Shown here piece after piece: positions 43,327 through 54,695 of a stretch of DNA of 64,000 nt. The notes beneath the pieces were generated by a model, which had not been told where the DNA came from, made no database searches, and saw only the letters and a program-made list of their open reading frames with translations. Each line of letters starts with the position of its first letter. Positions within the stretch are counted from its first letter, which is position 1. Origin of the DNA: Escallonia rubra (taxonomy: Eukaryota; Streptophyta; Magnoliopsida; Escalloniales; Escalloniaceae); NCBI GenBank assembly GCA_033065855.1, contig JAVXUO010000684.1, forward strand, positions 310,001 through 374,000, given 5' to 3'. The translations under genes and the position numbers were made by a program.

Positions 43327-44271
43327 CTACAGAGTGATGAGTGGGATGATGGTGATCGAGGTGCCACAATCTACCAAGGCGCGGCGGAAGCCGGTGCCGT
43401 TAACAGTGCACTCGAGGTACAGTGGCCGGTTATGGTGCTCAACTGTTGGTGAGTCCTCGTTCGAAAATATGAATGCAGTTGAAGGGACATGTCTGAGTTC
43501 GGCCTGGGCAGCGAAGCACTTGTGTCTGAGGCCCGTCGTGACCTCAATCAAACAATCTGAGAGGTAAGTTTGTGCTGCGGGTGAAAACCCTATTTCATCA
43601 AAGAAAGCCTTGATCTTCGTCATTTGTCCAGCCGAGGACACTGGCTGGGGAGCAGATGGCACACAAGTTGTAACCGTTGGCGGGACTTCCGTGAAGGCTT
43701 CGGGGACAAACGGCTCGACATGGTCGGTGGCCACTATGAGCACCTGATGCTCGTGGTTACTGTCGTCGTGGTTTGGGTACGGCTCTTTCCGTACATCGCG
43801 GTTCTTTCGCAACTGCAAGTCGCCCGACGCGATCTTCCTTGCAAAGATGGATCGTAATGCATTGCAATTTTGAAGCGAATGGCCCAGGGCTTGGTGGTAG
43901 GCGTAATAGTTGGGCCTGGTCCTTTCTTCGTCTGTGATGGGGACTCGCACAGGCGGCAGTCGGAAGTTGTTGTCATTGGCAACCCATTATATCAAGAGTT
44001 GTTTCACCGTGTTCAAATCGCATGGAAAAGCAGGCGGGGTCTCCCTCTGTCGCCGTTTGTCGGGGCGTTGATCCTTATCCGGGAACTGACGTTTAAAGTC
44101 GGAGTAGCTGCTAACGTTGCTGTTGTTAGTTCTTGCGCTGTTGTGTTGAGTACTGGTCGTGTCTGCTGAGGCCAGCAATGCATTATGTGGTCGAGGCCTC
44201 CATGGTTTGACAGGCCCAACCGTCTCGTAAGTACGTCGGGTTGCTTCTTTAAGATGTCCCCACGACTTCAA
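43327..44271 (-). pseudogene. gag C-terminus and protease start, gypsy copy B
   Basis: Contains the zinc-knuckle-like YAYHQALGHSLQNC and runs into protease (RPLYLECTVNGTGFRRALVD). The active triplet is D-C-G. It ends at TAG 43327-43329, where copy A has CAG. TAA at 43987-43989 breaks it where copy A has GAA. Confidence 0.85.
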
Positions 44272-45582
44272 CTACAAATTCTCGAGGTGCACCCGATAGA
44301 CATCATTCATGTTCTTAACGCATACGGGCACCAACGTCTCATCTTTACTGAAGTCTGTGCACTCGAGACACTTAAGATGGAAACGGTGCACATATTTGGT
44401 CAAGTCTTCGCCAGGAGCCTGGTGGATGCTGGCGATGTCTACTATGGTGATACGCTCAGCTTCGTGGTGGAATTCGTCCATGAAGAGTTGGACCATCTCA
44501 TTCCATGAATGGACCATCCCCACAGGGATCTGATGGTACCAAGTATAGGCCAAGCCTGTGAGGGACTTGTGAAATTCTCTCAGTTTCAAACTATCGCCCG
44601 GTCCGTACTGCTCTAACAAACCGGCGAATCTGGTTAGGTGCTCACGGGCGTTGCCTTCACGTCCGTTGAAGAGCATGAAAGTGGGTTGCTTGTACTTGAG
44701 CGGGTAGAGGATGATGGCTATTTCGTCACCATACGGCGCGTGGCCTGTCAATTGGTCCGATGAGCTATGAGCGGATTGGTGTGATAGGCGTCTAAGGAGT
44801 GCATCAAAGTCAACCTTGGAGACATAGCGGGAGGGTGGCTCTTCCTGGCTGGTTAAAGGTTGATGGCCGGTAGGTGCTCTGCATGCCCCGGAGCCCCCAG
44901 ATGGCACAACTTGGTGGGCAGGAACGGTTGAAGGATGACACATGGCGGGCGCTGATATGAGTAGATGAAGGGCGACATGGGTGGACGGGCGAGACATCTC
45001 CATCACTTGGCCTATCGTCTGATACTGCTCCATCGGGTAAGGGTTAGGCTCCATCTCAATGGACTCATGAGTCTCGGAAGAGCTCCTAGCTGGCACGTAC
45101 TGAGGCACAACAGCAGGGGGGACTTGTTGCAACACTGGCCCAAGGTCTGGCTGTAATTTGTGTGGCGGCATCACGGGGCGCAGCGTGTCAGCTATGGACA
45201 GGGGAGGTGTCGCGAGTCCTACCGCCAAGGATCTGGAAGGCTGAGGCGGCGGTGGTCGTGACACTGGGGCTTGGGCGATGTCGGCGGGCGGCCCAAGCCC
45301 TACGGGCTGGACCGGTGCACTCTGCTGCGAGGCCATTGCTTCTATCGATTTCTGCATCTCCAATATGGCAGCCATGAGTGAAGCTTGAGAATCTTGTATA
45401 CTGGCTATGGTGGGAGTAAACTGCTGGATGGCCATGCTGACCGCCACTTGCACGTCGGGTGCGGGAGGATCTTGGGTGCGTATAGCACTAGTCTCTTCTT
45501 GGTCGCCGACGTCATGCTCCTCTCGGATGGTGGGGTCGAGACCTTGGCTTACTGCCTTGGTAACTCCTCGTCGTACAGGCAT
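44272..45582 (-). pseudogene. gag: gag N-terminal part, gypsy copy B
   Basis: Open from ATG at about 45582 (MPVRRGVTKAVSQ) to TAG at 44272-44274, where copy A has CAG. The gag core (FNGREGNAREHLTRF, LTGLAYTWYHQIPVG, ITIVDIASIHQAPGEDLTKY) is complete. The same frame remains open upstream across the primer site into the LTR. Confidence 0.85.
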
Positions 45583-45641
45583 GGTCACTTGTGTGTGGCG
45601 GACTGCAACGCGATGCTCACCTCCCCAGCAGAGTCGCCAAA

Positions 45642-47509
45642 TGTTGCCGAGGAAAGATGTTTCGCGTGCCACGTGAGGTGCCACAAAGGATGCAGTCTGC
45701 GTTGGCTTCCAGGTAGACGAAGTGGAAGACAGCAAGGATGGAGTAAGGACTGAGAGCAAGGCTCCCCAGACAGGTCGCGAGGGCTGGCACCGCCGCGTCA
45801 GCAAGGGGACGACGAACAGGGGCGACATTCAGCAGTCGACAGTCCGGATCAAGGGTGCAGCGTCGATGGTCCAACGTCAGGAGGTGGAATGTCTTCCTCT
45901 CACTAGAAATCCAGAGAGAATACATTTTAGAGAGAGAAAGTGAAATGTTGAAAATGAGAGAGAGGTCCTGAATAAGCTCCAGAATCCACTATATATAGGC
46001 CCGAATATGCGCGTGTCATCAGCTGACACGTGTCGTCCTCCGAGAGTGATACGTTGCCGTAGGGGTCCCACAGTATTGATTGTCCGTCGGATATGTCGGT
46101 CCCCGAGTTCATGCCGCCCTGCCCTTGCAGCGTCCCTCTGCCTGTTTGAGGAGACTGACCACACCGCGGTAGCATGGTCAGAGCAGCCCGTTGCCCCAGC
46201 CTCCAGTCCAAGCCCTTACTGAATCTCACGAGATGCATCATGAGACGCGCAGAGATCCTGGCAGCGGTGAAGGTTGCCCCTGCAGCCAACTGCCAGGCGT
46301 GCCGGATGCGTGCCCTCCGAGGACCTGCTCCCGTCCCGGAGTGACCCGCTGTCCATTACCTTGACGACATGGGTGATCGATGGTGATATGAGCGCGCATG
46401 TTCATGGCTTGATGCTCGGAGTCCGTAGCGGGGGTTCTCGTGTTGAAGCGCTACGAGCGGAGCCCCCAAGAGCCCGTTGATTGGTCGCGCGGGCGAGGGC
46501 CGGAGCCCCCCGGTTGATTGGGCGGACAAAGGCCGGAGCCCGTCGCTTTGATTGAGGCGGCGATGGCTTCAAGGTTGCGAGCCCATCCCGGTGCGAGGGC
46601 CGGAGCCCCGTCGCTTTGATTGAGACGGCGATGGCTTCAAGGTTGCGAGCCCATCCCGGTGCGAGGGCCGGAGCCCTGTCGCTTTGATTGAGACGTCGAT
46701 GGCTTCAAGGTTGCGAGCCCATCCCGGTGCGAGGGCCGGAGCCCCGTCGCTTTGATTGAGACGTCGATGGCTTCAAGGTTGCGAGCCCATCCCGGTGCGA
46801 GGGCCGGAGCCCCGTCGCTTTGATTGAGACGGAAATAATGAATGCCGCGCTACTGAAGATAGCGGGTGAGTGCCGCGGGAATGAGAAACCAGTCATACGG
46901 CAAGTACCCTTCACAAGGCCATGGAGGCCGAGCTTCCTCTTCACCAAGGCAGGAAGTGGCCGACCCCCTAAAGGTGGCCGACCCCTCCTTCACCAAGGAA
47001 GGGGGAGGTCGACCCCCTAGGAGTGGCCGACCCCTCCTTCACCAAGGAAGGGGGAGGCCGACCCCCTAGGAGTGGCCGACCCCTCCTTCACCAAGGAAGG
47101 GGGAGGCCGACCCCTAGGGGTGGCCGACCCCTCCTTGACCAAGGAAGGGGGAGGCCGACCCCCTAGGGGTGGCCGACCCCTCCTTCACCAAGGAAGGGGG
47201 AGGCCGACCCCTAGGGGTGGCCGACCCCTCCTTGATCAAAGAAGAGGGAGGCCGACCCCCTAGGGGTGGCTGAGCCCTCCTTCACCAAGGAAGGGGGAGG
47301 CCAACCCCTAGGGGTGGCCGACCCCTCGGGGGGGGGCACACCTGATCGCCATTCGTCCGTCCGGGGCATTGCGCTCTGACCGAGCAAAGATGTTGAGCGA
47401 TGTTGACCGTCAAACGGGTGACGTGTCATGCTTCCGTGTCATGCTTCCGTGTCATGCCACTGGGATCTCTTTGCGGGCCCCGGGGTACGGTCCAAATAGG
47501 TTGTGAACA
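45642..47509 (-). repeat. 5' LTR of gypsy copy B
   Basis: 1868 bp, like 17789-19818 but with about five 68-bp units (46495-46830) and about eight 48-bp units (46955-47330). The TATA region is at about 45990. Confidence 0.93.
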
Positions 47510-48072
47510 GTTTGTATATTAAATCTACTCTTATATTGGCATTAACAAAGAAAGTATTCAAGATTTACATATTAGCTTTACTAAACACATTAACTATGTG
47601 TTCATCTATGTTCACATGTTGGTTTGTAATTGAGAGATGAAAGAAAGTCAAAGGAGATACGAAAGAGAAAGATAAATGGAGGTGGGTTTGTGACGGTAGA
47701 AGATGTTCAGGGATGGAAGCTGCCCATTTTTATTGGATATGTGGCGATGGTGGTTCAAGTGAGAATAAATCGGGGATGGCGGCAATGGTGGGTCTCGTGA
47801 AAATGAAAGAGAAAATAGAGAGGGGAGGGCAATGAGAACGATGAGAAATTAATATATTTTAGGTTGAAAAATGATGGGCGGGATCTTCAAATATTTGGTG
47901 AAAGTTTGAATTTGAATTTTTGTATTTCACAAGGTTGACCATGGTTAAGGTTTGTTATCAATTTAGATACTTGCCCTGCTTAAACATCTTGCTTAGTTGG
48001 CAACTTTTTAGTGGTAGTCTAGCATCACATAAGCTGATGACGTGGTGTTAGACAACCACTAAATATTTTCTC
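47510..48072 (-). repeat. Duplicate of the MULE interior and right arm (copy B)
   Basis: Matches 19819-20381 closely. The inverted arm is about 47930-48072. Confidence 0.85.
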
Positions 48073-48135
48073 ATGGACTACATTCCCATCACTCTTAATT
48101 TCAGTTTGGGATACAACCTTACCAGTTATACCCAT
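48073..48135 (-). pseudogene. MLP-like gene, start of exon 1 (copy B)
   Basis: ATG at 48135, MGITGKVVSQTEIKSDG, 21 codons to the MULE arm. The target-site bases read GTAGTCCAT here. The TATA box lies upstream as in copy A. Confidence 0.82.
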
Positions 48136-48645
48136 CTCTTGCCTGATATGCCCCCGAGCTATTAACAAAGAATGCAGAATATAATTGAGAAAACACTTGG
48201 CCCGTCGGCCTTTTATATTTTCTCGGTTTGCTACGAACCGATAGCTATACTTATTCACTTCATGTTTCTCAAGAAACAATTGAAGGCGGATAAATTCTTT
48301 TTTTTTTTTTTCCTTTTGGTTCGTTTTTTTGGGTAAGTTATCAACTGCTAAGTAGGGTAATACTGTAAATGGAGGTGGAAAAGCCGTCACAATCGGCAAA
48401 ACGTGAATCGCGTTATGAAAAGAAAGAGGGCTCTCTGTCCTTTGAACATATATCAAGCATCAAAATGGACTCTGGAGGTTCACAGTAGACACGTGGTGGA
48501 TGGCAGCAAGCGGAAAAGTTGAGGGGAAAGATATGGAACTGTTTGTTGTGTTGTGTTGGTTTTTGTGGTAAGAATAGGCATGACAAGATTTACAACGGGG
48601 TGGAGATGTCAGCTTTAGACTTGAACACTCGTGGAATGCAATAAC

Positions 48646-49375
48646 TGAGGACAACTGTTGTCTTTGCTCTAACCATCAAGAAAGTACGGAAAATCTATTC
48701 ATGACCTATCTTTGCACTCAAGTTCTATAGAAATAAATTGTTCACAAGCTGTAGATTAATCAAGTTTGTGCTAATTGGGCTCAATTGCTTCATAATGCTA
48801 TCTGTAAATTCGGAAGTAAAAGATTGAGAATAATTTTAAGCAAGTTAACACTGGCAGTGACTGTTTATGGAATCTAGAAGTATAGAAATGATAGATATTT
48901 AACTGGCCCACATCGAGAGGTCAATGAGGTTCTTACAAAAATTGAGCTTTCGTTAAAAAAATCGTGTACTGAGCTGGAAGAAAGCTACTGTCTCTTCAGT
49001 AAACAAGAAATTATGCCAGATCTGGAATCTTCCTTACAAAGTGCTGACCCCTGACTTGCTGTGTACATATACGTGCATTGTTTTACCTGTGAGATGATAA
49101 ATTTATACAAATGATTGTCTGATTTCATTGATAATAAAGGACCTGTTAACAATTTTTTTTTTACGCAGCTCTGTTCATGGATTCTGAAGCTATGGGAGTA
49201 TTTTTTTGTTGGAATGTCCAAGAAATGCCGTGGAATAATACACCCAGAACATGAGGATGGTCTTGCAGCTTACGCCGCGGTACAGTTCGCATTGGAAGCT
49301 GGTTTTTCGAAGGTACATGTTGTTTCAGCACTGTCAAAGGATGAGGATGATTTTTTAGCCACCGGTAAATTGTAA
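48646..49375 (+). pseudogene. LINE relic (copy B)
   Basis: Same DNCCLCSNHQESTENLF start and HEDGLAAYAAVQFALEAGFS RNase H-like end as copy A, with different additional stops. Confidence 0.58.
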
Positions 49376-49885
49376 AAGATGTACGAGGGTGCTCGTTTGT
49401 TTCACTGATGTGAATTTGTTTTGGTGCGATGGTACTGGTTAGGTAGCGGCCATGATTTTGTTATTTGAATACATAAGGCGCTCCTGCTCATTACGTGATG
49501 TATCAAAAAGATATGAACTTTATCTAATTTTTCAAATAAACAGCTTTTATATCAAGAATTAATAAAAATAAGAAAACAATGATAGCTAAAGCTACCTACT
49601 AAATTGTCACGGCTGGGCCTTGATATTGGCAGTGATGTCAGTGATCCTGTAAAATAATATGAGTTAATTACTCACGGCTCCTCTGAGATTTATCCTAAAT
49701 TACACACGGACCCCCTTATCTTTGAAAAATTACACTCCGCTCCCCCAGGTTTGTACCCGCATTTCACGCAGCCCCACAAAATTGACGGGGACCCTAACTT
49801 CGTCTAAAGATTCTCTGACACCTTACTTTTTGGATTTTTCATCCCCAAATTGCCCTCCCTTGAAAAATCATCAACCATTGCCCTC

Positions 49886-49954
49886 CCCATGGCCTTGCTC
49901 GAGATCCCTATGTCCGGGTGGACCTGCTTCAAGACCTTGAAGATGTAGATCTTT
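49886..49954 (-). pseudogene. Histone H2B core fragment (alpha-1 helix region)
   Basis: Minus strand gives [16 protein letters not shown] followed by ISSKAMG, the near-invariant plant H2B segment directly after the N-terminal tail. The sequence turns unrelated after KAMG. In the parent gene it would follow the tail found at 50390-50527, but 400 bases of other DNA separate the two here. Confidence 0.9.
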
Positions 49955-50099
49955 TAGGTCAGTTGTGCATTGACACCGAAGCCACACGGTCAACGGCGAT
50001 CAACCAGATCTGAACTAGATGATGAGGATCTGAAGTGGATCTAACACAAACACCGTGGTCACGGATTACCGATTGGAGATGGCCTTGGCGCTTGTCCGC

Positions 50100-50281
50100 C
50101 TAAAGCTGGGCAAGCTCGGCGAGGCGCTGTTCGAGGAAGGAGGCAAGCCGTGAGTGCTGTGATTGGAGAGCGGCGAACTCGGAAGAGAGGAAGGTGTGCT
50201 TCTGCTCGAAGAGGGAGCAGGTCTGCTCGGCGGTGATGGAGACAGCATGAGCCTGGGCCCTGACGGATCTGACACAAACAC
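50100..50281 (-). pseudogene. Captured helical (coiled-coil-like) fragment
   Basis: One minus-strand frame reads HAVSITAEQTCSLFEQKHTF, LSSEFAALQSQHSRLASFLE, QRLAELAQL and then stops. It has heptad spacing of Leu/Phe and few Pro/Gly. It lies between the two histone pieces and must come from a different gene. The parent family is not recognised with confidence. Confidence 0.5.
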
Positions 50282-50389
50282 CGTCTACACCAAGTCCATC
50301 TCTAATCGATATGGCATCGATTTTTTCTCGGAGGAGCTGCCGTGGTGGTGACTCTGATGGGGCGGGGTCGCGCTAGCGGCGCTGCTTGC

Positions 50390-50527
50390 CTTCTTCTTCT
50401 TTTTGTCTCCGGCAGCGGTGGAGCCAGCCTCCTTGGGGAGCTTCTTGCGAGCCTTGGGCTTCTTCTCGGCGGGGGCCTTCTCAGCGACGTTAGGCTTCTT
50501 CTCCTCTGGCAGCTTCTTCTCCGGCAT
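50390..50527 (-). pseudogene. Histone H2B N-terminal tail fragment
   Basis: From its own ATG (50527): MPEKKLPEEKKPNVA, then EKAPAEKKPKARKKLPKE, then a Gly-Asp-Lys5 stretch, as in plant H2B tails. After that the frame enters unrelated sequence. No H2B can be made. Confidence 0.88.
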
Positions 50528-50870
50528 CGCCTACAGTGTACACCACGACACAACAGCGGCGACCACCGCGCGAGATTTATCATCTGCGCCATCTTCGGTG
50601 CCATTTCGTGGTCAACCACCCCTCATTCTCCTGCCAGGCCCCTCATTGAAAGTACCGCCCAACACCCCCGCGCACCACTGCGACACCGAACACTGCACGA
50701 CTTCATCACCGGTGAACCCAAATCCGCATGCCTGACACCGTCTCCCTCCATTGGAAGCACCGCCCGCCGCAACCTCCAAAACAGTCCCTCCAAAATTCAA
50801 GACGATACTATGTAGTTAATATACAAGGGTAAAAACGTCTTTTTACGTCCCACCGTTAACATCGTCGAAG
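50528..50870. other. Right interior of the H2B Pack-MULE, unassigned
   Basis: GC-rich, open in more than one frame (for example 50612-50800 minus), possibly a further captured piece including 5' untranslated sequence. No family is recognised. Confidence 0.35.
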
Positions 50871-50966
50871 AAATGGAGCGGAGTGTAATTTTCAAAAGAT
50901 AAGGGGATCCGTGTGTAATTTAGAGTAAATCTCAGGAGTGTCGTGAATAATTAACCCAAATAATAT

Positions 50967-52700
50967 TAAAGGATCTAGAAGAAAATAGAATTGTTATTCT
51001 TTTCCCTGCCTGCCTGGGACAGTCATCCACTTGACTGCTTTTTTTACTCTTAAGAAAAGATTTTGTGTCGGATTTAGTAGGAAAAACGAAACTAATACTA
51101 ATAGAATATGTCATTTCATTCTTTGACGAGTCCCATCGCTTTTAATTTGAGAAAAATTCTCATCATCTCTTTCCAGAGCACACAAGAAATAAATGCACAA
51201 ATAGCTAGGTGAACTTAAAACTTTTAAGTACTTCTTAACCTTAATTACTATCTTGTTGTGCTCTATTTATTATTTAATCATCAACAATAATATGTAATCT
51301 ATAGAGTATGTTCAATGAACAGGGTCTCAATAACTTCAAAATAAATGAATAGGCTATCTGTGACTGATAATCGTGAAAGATGTAAAGACCCAATTATCAG
51401 TGACTAATTTCATTCGGTCCAAATCAATTTAATTCGTACAAGTCATTAAAACTAAACTATTTAATTATGATTTTTTTAAAAGCTGAATCAATCTAATTGT
51501 GCTCACCTTTAATATCAAAAGTAGTCTTGCCTGTTCATGTGACGGAAAAAACAATTGAAGCTTCAAGCGATTTTTTTTTTTAAAGAATTGTGAAAGGACA
51601 GCCCAATGGAAAAGCTCACTAGAAGATTAGAATGTTGTATTCCCTTTATCACACAAAGTAGGAAAGCCTTTACATAAAGAACAAATTTAATAAAACACCC
51701 GAATGGATGCAGCTCTTACGGAATAGCATGTCATTGCACTAACTTATTACGTGTTCATTTTACATTATACTTGCATGAATCCCAACAAATCTGTGGAAGA
51801 CTTTTTTCCCAGAGAAGAAGAATAATAAATAAGTAAAGCAATCGAGCAATTAGCTATCCACTTCACTCGTTGCTGGATTTGGAAAGGGTCAAAAGTAAGC
51901 AGCTTATTTTAACATCGTAAAAAACCTGTTTTGCTCAATGTGATATCAGAGTTAGATCCTCAATGATCTTTTGATCTCACCTTGTTATGATATGTTCCGA
52001 TACCGTGTTTATCATGATGTACAATCTAAAAGCATGATCATAAGGGATGATAAATTTAGTATATAGATGAACTAGTCCCAATTTTCATGTATAACTAAGG
52101 TAAGACTTTCACATTTTTTATGTCCAAAGTTATAACTCCATGGCAATTTTTCTTTTCTTACATACGACAAAAAATTACTTAAAGTTTAGAAATAAAATAG
52201 GAAAAAATAGAAAAAGTGGGTTTTGGGGTAAGAAGTTAGTGGAAGGTGATTTTTTGTGGTAAACTTAAGAAAAAGTGAATTATGTTATGAACGTTTATGA
52301 ACAATGGGGTGGCTTAAACAAAATTGGGTTTTTTAAAAAGTTCATTTTTATCTAGCCAAACTAAACCTGCCCCATCTTCGCCTCCAAATCACACACACAC
52401 ACATGTACAAATTAGATTTCCTCCATCTGCTACACCCCCCAACACATACATGGGGACATTGAGGATTGATTTGTTGGATGAAATTGAGAATTAGGTAAGG
52501 GGATTTGTAGAGGTTGAAGAGGACGGTGGAGATTAAGGGAGGGGTGAGAGTCGCCCGCCAAAATGTTTGATGAAATGCCACTGAGAAAATTTGATGGGTG
52601 AGTTGTGTGTGGCTTTAAGGTTAGAAGGGTATGGTGGTCGTAATATAAGTCTTACTCTGCAAAAATGCAAGTAATTAGATGCAACTGTTTCGTCCGTTTG
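50967..52700. other. AT-rich stretch, duplicate of 22010-23880
   Basis: Collinear with copy A apart from about 85 bases missing near 51847 and a shorter CA repeat. No gene is recognised. Confidence 0.6.
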
Positions 52701-52702
52701 TA

Positions 52703-53100
52703 TCAATATTGAACTACTCTGCAAACATCTGCCACCAATTCAACAAGTGAAGTTTCTCTAACTTTTTGGTTAACCATTTGACTGTAAAGGTAAAGAGCTT
52801 CACTTGGAAACCCATTTCGCCTATACCAAGAAATTAGTATGTTCCATGTGACTGTGTCTCGTTTGGGCATTTCGTCAAATGGTTTGTGGGTAGAGTTTAA
52901 AGATCCGGATTTGATTAGTTTATCGATGGCTCTATTGCATGAATAAACCTTGTCGCTAGTATTTGTTTCGCAATAAGAGTCCAAGTTCAATAAGAGGGAA
53001 GAAGGTGGAGTAGTTATGAGTTTGTGCTCGGGAGTAAGAACTGTTATAGTTTGGACAAAACATAACCATTTCTGCTCTGCATAGCTCGTGATTCAGAGTT
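52703..53100 (-). pseudogene. PPR-protein relic (copy B, uninterrupted)
   Basis: 95 open codons (52990-52703): NLDSYCETNTSDKVYSCN, then RAIDKLIKSGSLNS, then FDEMPKRDTVTWNILISW, YLYSQMVNQKVRETS. This is a signal-anchor-like start plus one and a half PPR motifs. Upstream to about 53100 the frame is shifted. It ends after VADVCRVVQY. PPR proteins usually have ten or more motifs, so only the N-terminal portion survives. It provides the empty site for the copia insertion. Confidence 0.75.
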
Positions 53101-54099
53101 TGCATAGACATTATGGTCCCTCTACCGAGTGCGGGGCGACAGGGGGCAGGGGGGGGGGTGATGGTGGGACCAGAACAGGGGTCAATTGGTATTCAGATTA
53201 ACAACTGAATATCTAAACAACCTCACAAGTGTTTTTCGCATAAATGTACTTGCATTCTTGCATAACACAACTTGTATCAATTCTTGTATAACACGAATTG
53301 GGGGAGGGTTAATTTGAGAAGACCAAATTAAATGATTTAGAAAAATACTCCCCCTTTTTTTTAAGTCAATCCCTTATTCAGAAATTTATAAAACTCACCC
53401 CACTTCTCTTAACTTTTCAAATTTAACCTGCCTTTTCACAAATATTTATTCTTAAAACCCCTTATTTCCTAATTTTCTTAATAAAATATTCAGAAGATAG
53501 TGCTGGACTATTAATGGTGTCATGATATCATAATCTTTAATGTGTGACAATACATGATATCTTTTTTATTACACGATTCAGATTGTGGAGTTTTAATTCT
53601 GTCACTTTCGTCGGCTGATATTTTCCAATCATCACGATTTATAATAACACTTGCTGAATCCTTTAAAAAATTAATTTACGTAGCTAGAAAAAAAAAACCA
53701 TTAAACACATCTTAATATATATCCCATCAGTCGTTTAACAATTTCATGTAACGCTACAAAGGCAAACCGTACTTTACATATATAGAGTTACTAACTTGTA
53801 TGCACCCTAGTTATGATTGAACCACCAACATTAATAACTGTACACTACCTTTAATGAGTAGGCTCCAAACAGCTCGTGACCGTCAGTGATAAAACACCCA
53901 ACTATCAATGCATAGAACCAAAAATCTTCAAGAATTTTAAAAGAATTTTCATCCAAACTGTTTCGTTTTATCCATCAAAACCATTGAATTGGAACCGTTA
54001 CACCATGACTCGTTTTTTTTTTTAACCGATGATAATCGGTTTACTTTTGTTTTAACCTACAAGCTGAACCAACCGAAATGTCCTTACCACAAACAATAA
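53101..54099. other. AT-rich stretch, duplicate of 31620-32620
   Basis: No gene is recognised. It includes a G-run near 53147. Confidence 0.55.
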
Positions 54100-54695
54100 G
54101 GGTTCGTTTGACAAAATTTCTTTTTTGGTTTTTAGTTTTTAAAGAGTAGTTTTTTAAAGAGCAGCTTAAATTTTTTTTATAAAAACAAGTGGGTGTTTGA
54201 TAACCTCTTTTTTTTAATTTTTTTTTTTTTGGTGTTAGGTAACCCTTTTTATTTTGACTTTTTCTTTTTTGGTGGTTTGCGGTGGCGGTGGTGGGGCGTA
54301 GCGGTGGTCGACGGTGGTGGTGGTGGTGGCCAGCGGCCGGAGGTGGCAGCCGGCAGTCTTTCGCGGTGGTGGCCGGCGGCCGGCAGTCGCCGGCGGTGGT
54401 GGTCGGCGGCCGGAGGTGGCTGCCGGCAGTCTCCGGTGGTGGTGGCCTGCGGCCAGAAGTGGCTGCCGGTAGTCTCCGGCGGTGGTCGCCGGCCGCCGGA
54501 GGTGGTCGCCTGAGGTGGCTGCCGGCGGTCGGAGGGTGGTGACTGAAAAAAAAAACTAGTTTTTGGAGTTTTTTTTTCTCTTCAGTTTAAAAACTGGTTT
54601 TTTAAATTAAAAAAAATGGTTACCAAACGTTCCCTTTTTTTTCAATTTTTAATACTGAAAAAAAAGGAAAAAAAAAAAGAGTGTCAAACCTACCC
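54100..54695. mobile_element. PIF/Harbinger-like non-autonomous element (copy 2)
   Basis: Ends GGGTTCGTTTGACA and, reverse-complemented, GGGTAGGTTTGACA. TAA flanks both sides (54097-54099 and 54696-54698) and occurs once in the empty site at about 32618. The 3-bp TAA target fits PIF/Harbinger. The core is the same GGTGGC/CGG minisatellite as at 2915-3175, with a different unit order. Confidence 0.85.

Larger units (their letters stand above)
42757..47509 (-). mobile_element. Gypsy copy B: 5' LTR, gag and protease only
   Basis: Collinear with 14890-19818 of copy A. The outer end of its LTR is followed by the same host sequence (GTTTGTATATTAAATC), so it comes from the same insertion event. RT, integrase, PMD gene and 3' LTR are missing; the sequence stops in the linker after protease and continues as CACTA transposase. 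Confidence 0.92.
49661..50957. mobile_element. Pack-MULE with histone H2B fragments
   Basis: Ends GAGTTAATTACTCACGG on the left and GGGTTAATTATTCACGA (reverse complement) on the right, with arms of about 85 bp that pass through AAATTACACACGGA and TTACACTCCGCTCC. The target duplication AAATAATAT is at 49652-49660 and 50958-50966. Copy A has the site once without the element. The interior is GC-rich and carries at least two host-derived coding pieces. Confidence 0.92.
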
